From assembly GCA_026708565.1 (NCBI GenBank), contig JAPOUR010000035.1:1-38577 (forward strand): 38,577 bases of DNA, written 5' to 3'. The DNA comes from Candidatus Dadabacteria bacterium (GTDB taxonomy: Bacteria > Desulfobacterota_D > UBA1144 > Nemesobacterales > Mycalebacteriaceae). The position numbers were made by a program, and so were the translations under genes. Below are positions 34,309 to 38,577 of this stretch, piece after piece; within the stretch, counting starts at the first letter, position 1; each line of letters begins with the position of its first letter. A model generated the notes under the pieces. The model searched no databases. It worked only from the letters and a program-made list of their open reading frames with translations, and was not told where the DNA came from.

Positions 34309-36497
34309 ATGACCTGATACAGCGCGGATTGAAAGAGCCGTTAATCAAATTTGATGACAACGACAACCCGACCCGCATAACATACATTCAGCACGACATA
34401 ACCCGTAGATGGGCAAACCCCGAAGAGAAGGTTCAGGCGGAAACATACATCAAACTGGTTTTAGATTACTACTACCCGCCTGAACTCATGGATTTGTTTG
34501 TGTCCGTTACTATGGGTTCTGAAAAGAAACAGGCGGACATCATTGTTTATAAGGATGAAAGCCACAAATCACCCTACATTGTTATTGAGTGCAAGAAACA
34601 GGAAGTCTCAGAGGCGGAGTTTGCTCAGGCGACTAACCAAGCATTCAGTTATGCGGTCGCGGAAGGGGCAAGATATGTATGGACAACTTCCGGGCTTAAA
34701 GATGAATACTATCAAGTAGAGGATAAGAGACCTAAAAGCAGAACCACTGTTTCAGACATTCCCCGGTTTGGTGTTGAGGGAGTTAGTGAATACAAATATG
34801 CCAAAGGCGGGATAGGGCCGGACGGTCAACCGCTTTCAGAGATTAAGGCTATTTCAGAAGGCGAACTTACGCGCCGCTTCAAACAAGCCCATGACGCTCT
34901 TTGGGGCGGAGGTGAACTTCATCCGTCCGCCGCTTTTGATGAACTGGACAAGTTGATCTTTTGCAAACTGTGGGATGAGAAGAAACCGCGTAAAAGAGGA
35001 GAGCCTTACGATTTCCAAATAATCACGACAACTAATGTAAAGACCGGCGAAGATGAAACCGATAAATCTTTGAAGGAAAGGGTTGATGCTCTCTATGAGC
35101 AGGGAAGACGGAAAGAGCCGGAAGTTTTCAGTGAAGGCATACGGCTTTCTCCGGCTAAACTCCGCACAATTGTATCTTACTTGCAGGAAGTAAATCTTTC
35201 CGAAACAGACCTTGACAGCAAAGGAAAGGCGTTTGAAACCTTTATGGGTTCATTCTTCCGGGGCGATTTCGGTCAATTCTTTACCCCGCGCCCGATTGTG
35301 AAGTTTATTGTTGATGTTCTGCCGATGAATAATGACTCAATGGTTCTGGACACCTCTTGCGGTAGCGGTGGCTTTCTTCTTCACGCATTGGACAAGGTAA
35401 GGAAACAGGCGAGCGAATACCATCCCGATGAAGCCCCCACAGAATCAAAGCAAGAGGGTAAGAACCACTACAAATACTGGCATGACTTTGCCGAGAAGAA
35501 TCTCTTCGGCATTGAAATTAACGAGCAAATTGCCCGTGTTTCCAAGATGAATATGATCATTCACGATGACGGGCATACAAACGTTGTTAATGCGGACGGA
35601 TTGCTTCCTTTTGAAGACATAAAGGATGAGAAAGATAATATAATCTTGGAAAGCATAGCAAACAAAACCGGAAACCGCCATTTCAAACCCAACAGTTTTG
35701 ATTTCATTATAACTAATCCGCCCTTCGGTTCAATCATTCGCCAAACAGAAAAGGCATATCTTCACCAATACAATTTTGCTTGGAAAGGAGTCCATTGGCT
35801 TGATTTGAAAGGATTGGTGAAATCTTTAAGAGAAAACCAAAGCACGGAAGTTTTGTTTATTGAACAGGCGCATAACTACCTGAAAGATGGCGGTTACTTG
35901 GCTATAGTCATTCCTGACGGGATACTGAACACTTCCAGTTTGCAGTATGTACGCGACAGCATTGAGGAGAAGTTTCGCATTGTGGCAGTTGTCTCAATGC
36001 CGCAGACCGCTTTTCAGGCAACGGGAGCCGGAGTTAAGAGTTCAGTGATGTTTTTGAAGAAACATACAAGAGGCGCTACCGAACAAATAACAAAACACAA
36101 AGAGGACTTGCAGGAAAAAATCAAAAAAGAGAATGACTACTCAAGCCAATACAATGCAAAAGAGGATGAAAAGAAAACGCATCTTCAAGAGTTGCGGGGG
36201 TTTGACAATTCGGGCGGATTGGAAGGCAAAGCATTGAGGCAGTCTGATGAATATAAGCAATGGAGAAAAGAGGTCAATGCACACTACAAAGGCAAAATTG
36301 ATGAACTCAAGGAAAGTTTAATTGAGCAGTATCTGGAACAGAAAGAAACAACTCTTAATGACTATCCTATCTTTATGGCAATCGCCGAAGATATTGGTTA
36401 CGACGCTACGGGTAGAGATACAGGTAATAATGAGTTGGAAGCAATAGGCAAAGAACTGAAAAGGTTTATTGAAAGTATTGAAAAGGGGAAAGTATGA
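34305..36497 (+). CDS. Fused nuclease-methyltransferase (RM) subunit of a type I-like or type IIB-like system, 730 aa
   Basis: Residues about 1-150 resemble the nuclease domain at the N-terminus of HsdR (PD-(D/E)xK fold): Glu46, Asp78 in QADIIVYK, and Glu95-x-Lys97 in YIVIECKKQ. The remainder is an HsdM-type N6-adenine methyltransferase, with FFTPRPIVKFIVDVL, motif I VLDTSCGSGGFLLHAL near 346-361 and motif IV FDFIITNPPFGS near 465-476. A long charged C-terminal helical region follows. Nuclease and methyltransferase in one chain with a separate specificity subunit is the arrangement of BcgI-type (type IIB) enzymes. An ordinary HsdM would lack the N-terminal domain. It overlaps the TPR gene and the specificity gene by 4 bp each (ATGA). 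Confidence 0.88.
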   Translation: MNDLIQRGLKEPLIKFDDNDNPTRITYIQHDITRRWANPEEKVQAETYIKLVLDYYYPPELMDLFVSVTMGSEKKQADIIVYKDESHKSPYIVIECKKQEVSEAEFAQATNQAFSYAVAEGARYVWTTSGLKDEYYQVEDKRPKSRTTVSDIPRFGVEGVSEYKYAKGGIGPDGQPLSEIKAISEGELTRRFKQAHDALWGGGELHPSAAFDELDKLIFCKLWDEKKPRKRGEPYDFQIITTTNVKTGEDETDKSLKERVDALYEQGRRKEPEVFSEGIRLSPAKLRTIVSYLQEVNLSETDLDSKGKAFETFMGSFFRGDFGQFFTPRPIVKFIVDVLPMNNDSMVLDTSCGSGGFLLHALDKVRKQASEYHPDEAPTESKQEGKNHYKYWHDFAEKNLFGIEINEQIARVSKMNMIIHDDGHTNVVNADGLLPFEDIKDEKDNIILESIANKTGNRHFKPNSFDFIITNPPFGSIIRQTEKAYLHQYNFAWKGVHWLDLKGLVKSLRENQSTEVLFIEQAHNYLKDGGYLAIVIPDGILNTSSLQYVRDSIEEKFRIVAVVSMPQTAFQATGAGVKSSVMFLKKHTRGATEQITKHKEDLQEKIKKENDYSSQYNAKEDEKKTHLQELRGFDNSGGLEGKALRQSDEYKQWRKEVNAHYKGKIDELKESLIEQYLEQKETTLNDYPIFMAIAEDIGYDATGRDTGNNELEAIGKELKRFIESIEKGKV

Positions 36498-37924
36498 GTC
36501 TTCAGATTTCATCAAAAGTAGACAAGAATAAAGTTTTTCTTGTTTGGCAGAGCGAATTAAGAGGAAGGCTTGATTCTGCGAGCTATAGTGTCAAAAATAT
36601 ATTTACAGGATCATTATTTCCTCTCCAAAGACTCAAGACACATTTCATTATAAATCCTCAACAAAAAGAAAAAACAGTGCCCTTTGACACTTATGCGTTT
36701 ATTCCAATGGAAAATGTTAGCGAAGAAGATGCTTCTATTGCAAAGATTGGTACTATACAAGGAAGTGATTCCAGAGGTTACACTACATTCCTTGAGAGAG
36801 ATTTAATTTGTGCAAAGATAACTCCTTGTATGGAGAATGGCAAAATGGCAATAGTAAAAGACTTGCCAAGCCAAATAGGGTTTGGGTCAACAGAGTTTCA
36901 TGTTTTTAGGGAGAAAACTCATAAGGTGTCTGTAGAGTTTTTGCGGAGTTTGTTCCTTTTACGCAGTTTTAGGGACTATGCAAAGTGTAATTTTACAGGT
37001 AGCGCTGGACAACAAAGAGTTCCTACAGAGTTTTTCGATAAACTCGAAATCCCTATACCTCCGCCGAAGATACAATCTAAGATTGTAACCCAAATAGATG
37101 CTGCCTATGAAGCCAAAAAGAAAAAAGAGTCAGAGGCCCAACAACTACTTGACAGCATTGAAAGTTACTTATTGAGCGAGTTGGGGATTAGGCCACCTAA
37201 GCAGGAAGAAAACAGCCTTGTCAATCGTATGTTCACAAGACACTTCCGCGAGATGTCAGGTGGACGGCTTGACCCTTTTTATTACAAAAACACCTTTGAA
37301 GAAGCAAAAAAATCTTTAGAGAAGGGTAGATATCCTTTGATGTTATTAAAAGACTTGGCTTCATTGATTGAAAGCGGCAGTCGTCCATCTGGTGGAGTAG
37401 CAACTTTAACTGATGGGGTATTGAGTTTCGGAGGAGAGCATATAAACAATCAGTGTGAAATTGAAGTGAAAACCCCTAAGTATATTCCTTATGATTTCCA
37501 TAAGGCAAATCTGTCTACTGAAACAAAGGAGAATGATGTATTACTTGTGAAAGATGGAGCAACAACAGGAAAGATTGGAATTGTAGAAAACCAAGAACAT
37601 GTGGGTCAAAATATCAATGAGCATGTTTTTTTACTTCGTTTTGCACATAGTATGAACCCATATTATTTTTTGAATCTGGCAACCACACATCTTTATCAAA
37701 TTCTCATTCAAAGAGTCATTGCCGGAGCAACGGTAATGGGATTGACAAAAGATATAGTCAAAGCATTTCAAATACCACTTCCACCCATAGACAAGCAAAA
37801 TGAAATCGCTGACAATATCTCAGGCATTCGTAATCAGGTGCGGACATTGCAAGAACAAGCGAAAGAGGAAGTAGAGCAAGCAAAGAAAGAAGTAGAAGTG
37901 ATGATATTGAGAGATAGTCAATGA
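36494..37924 (+). CDS. hsdS: Type I-like specificity subunit (two target-recognition domains), 476 aa
   Basis: Two target-recognition domains, each ended by the usual tail (FFDKLEIPIPPPKIQSKIV near 190 and AFQIPLPPIDKQNEIADNI near 425), are separated by a helical spacer with AAYEAKKKKESEAQQLLDSI. A second lysine- and glutamate-rich helix closes the protein. Such a subunit recognises a bipartite DNA sequence, one half per domain, and directs the RM subunit to it. The recognised bases cannot be read from sequence. The ATGA overlaps at both ends indicate tight coupling with its neighbours. Base composition is strongly AT-rich, unlike the core genes. Confidence 0.9.
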   Translation: MSLQISSKVDKNKVFLVWQSELRGRLDSASYSVKNIFTGSLFPLQRLKTHFIINPQQKEKTVPFDTYAFIPMENVSEEDASIAKIGTIQGSDSRGYTTFLERDLICAKITPCMENGKMAIVKDLPSQIGFGSTEFHVFREKTHKVSVEFLRSLFLLRSFRDYAKCNFTGSAGQQRVPTEFFDKLEIPIPPPKIQSKIVTQIDAAYEAKKKKESEAQQLLDSIESYLLSELGIRPPKQEENSLVNRMFTRHFREMSGGRLDPFYYKNTFEEAKKSLEKGRYPLMLLKDLASLIESGSRPSGGVATLTDGVLSFGGEHINNQCEIEVKTPKYIPYDFHKANLSTETKENDVLLVKDGATTGKIGIVENQEHVGQNINEHVFLLRFAHSMNPYYFLNLATTHLYQILIQRVIAGATVMGLTKDIVKAFQIPLPPIDKQNEIADNISGIRNQVRTLQEQAKEEVEQAKKEVEVMILRDSQ

Positions 37925-38577
37925 TTTTAAGAGGAATAATGGGCAGATCACTAGGTGGAACTGTATGTATTCGTGGCTTTGCGCCTTTGGGAGATTTAGC
38001 TTCTGTATCAAAAGCGGATATAGGTTATCAAAGAGATCTTATAAAAGATCAAGAAGAAACCATAAAGAAGTTTCTTCAAGATAAAGAATACTTGTTTTTC
38101 CCTGAGATTATTCTTTCATTTAATAACATTCGAAACCTTGAAGAACTTCAAAATATTGAATCAGGTAAGAAAATGTCCTATGCAATGTCTGACGAAGTTT
38201 CTTCTTCTGCTAAACATCTAACGCTATCAGGCGATCTGTTAACATTTGATGGAAGACCTCTGATGTTTTCTTCAAAGTATGGATATGAAGTGGGACCACA
38301 GCGTTTAATTATTAGTTCTAGAAAACAAAAATACAATGTAAGTACTGATACTGGACAATTGTCAGACATTCGCATAGCAACCATTGAATTGAAAGGCACT
38401 TATAAATTTTTCCATCGTATTGATGGAAATCATCGATTAAGTGCAGCGGAGGAATTTAAAGATGATCCCACCATTACTTCTCTTCAAACTCCTTTCTGTT
38501 TGATTCTCTTGCCACAAGGAGGAGGAAAATTTGAGAAAACAATTTTCCATAACATCAATTTCAAACATATACCTTTG
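37921..38577 (+). CDS. DGQHR/DndB-like protein, 3' end beyond the window
   Basis: ATG 37921 overlaps the hsdS stop by 4 bp, and the frame stays open for 219 codons to the window edge. The protein opens MILRGIMGRSLGGTVCIRGF. It contains FHRIDGNHRLSAAEE, with Asp168-Gly169-Asn170-His171-Arg172. That motif matches the DGQHR signature of DndB-like proteins and also resembles the nucleotide-site motif of ParB-like domains. DndB homologues regulate DNA phosphorothioation loci and are found near restriction genes. Here no dnd genes are visible, so a regulatory or accessory role for the restriction module is inference. The C-terminal part is missing. Confidence 0.6.
   Translation, partial: MILRGIMGRSLGGTVCIRGFAPLGDLASVSKADIGYQRDLIKDQEETIKKFLQDKEYLFFPEIILSFNNIRNLEELQNIESGKKMSYAMSDEVSSSAKHLTLSGDLLTFDGRPLMFSSKYGYEVGPQRLIISSRKQKYNVSTDTGQLSDIRIATIELKGTYKFFHRIDGNHRLSAAEEFKDDPTITSLQTPFCLILLPQGGGKFEKTIFHNINFKHIPL

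Noticed and set aside
34305-38577. Assignment as a complete classic type I restriction system
   Set aside because: No HsdR translocase is present in the window, and the M subunit already carries a nuclease-like domain.

Overview
The window reads as a chromosomal segment of a Gram-negative bacterium that I cannot place to a phylum. Three trimeric autotransporter adhesins need an outer membrane, and the housekeeping genes are GC-rich with dense operon packing. No tRNA, rRNA, CRISPR array, transposase or integrase was recognised.

Region 1 (1-6080) and region 3 (18589-22860) hold three YadA-type trimeric autotransporter adhesins (TAA1 386-4765, TAA2 4948-6018, TAA3 19104-22733). They are built from 14-residue head repeats and end in the same type of four-strand outer-membrane anchor. 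TAA1 and TAA3 share a promoter (TTGACA-N16-TATAGA/TAGAAT), a signal peptide, and a leader of about 150 nt. The two leaders have largely different bases but the same fold, with compensating changes in the stems. I regard this as the best candidate for an undescribed regulatory RNA here. Small palindromic repeats (ATTCCTTG-N6-CAAGGAAT) sit beside each adhesin gene, and the 3' ends of TAA1 and TAA2 are almost identical over 301 bp.

Region 2 (6130-18588) starts with a frameshifted NYN-domain gene and a small hypothetical gene bracketed by a 35-bp copy of the 3' end of mfd. It continues with a leftward cluster (S41 peptidase, truA, leuB, mfd) and a divergent rightward pair, thiI-nadE.

Region 4 (22933-30196) is a rightward core operon: gltB-gltD (glutamate synthase) and tyrS.

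Region 5 (30197-38577, running off the end) is an accessory, AT-richer defence-type operon. An array of TATA motifs spaced exactly 10 bp apart overlaps a strong promoter that lies almost on the start codon of an AAA-type ATPase. Then follow, overlapping or nearly so, a possible 37-residue ORF, a beta-class DNA methyltransferase, an HNH (endonuclease VII-like) nuclease, a membrane-anchored TPR protein, a fused nuclease-methyltransferase (RM) subunit, a two-TRD specificity subunit and a DGQHR/DndB-like protein cut by the window edge. The layout looks like two restriction-modification modules joined to an ATPase and a membrane TPR protein under one promoter.
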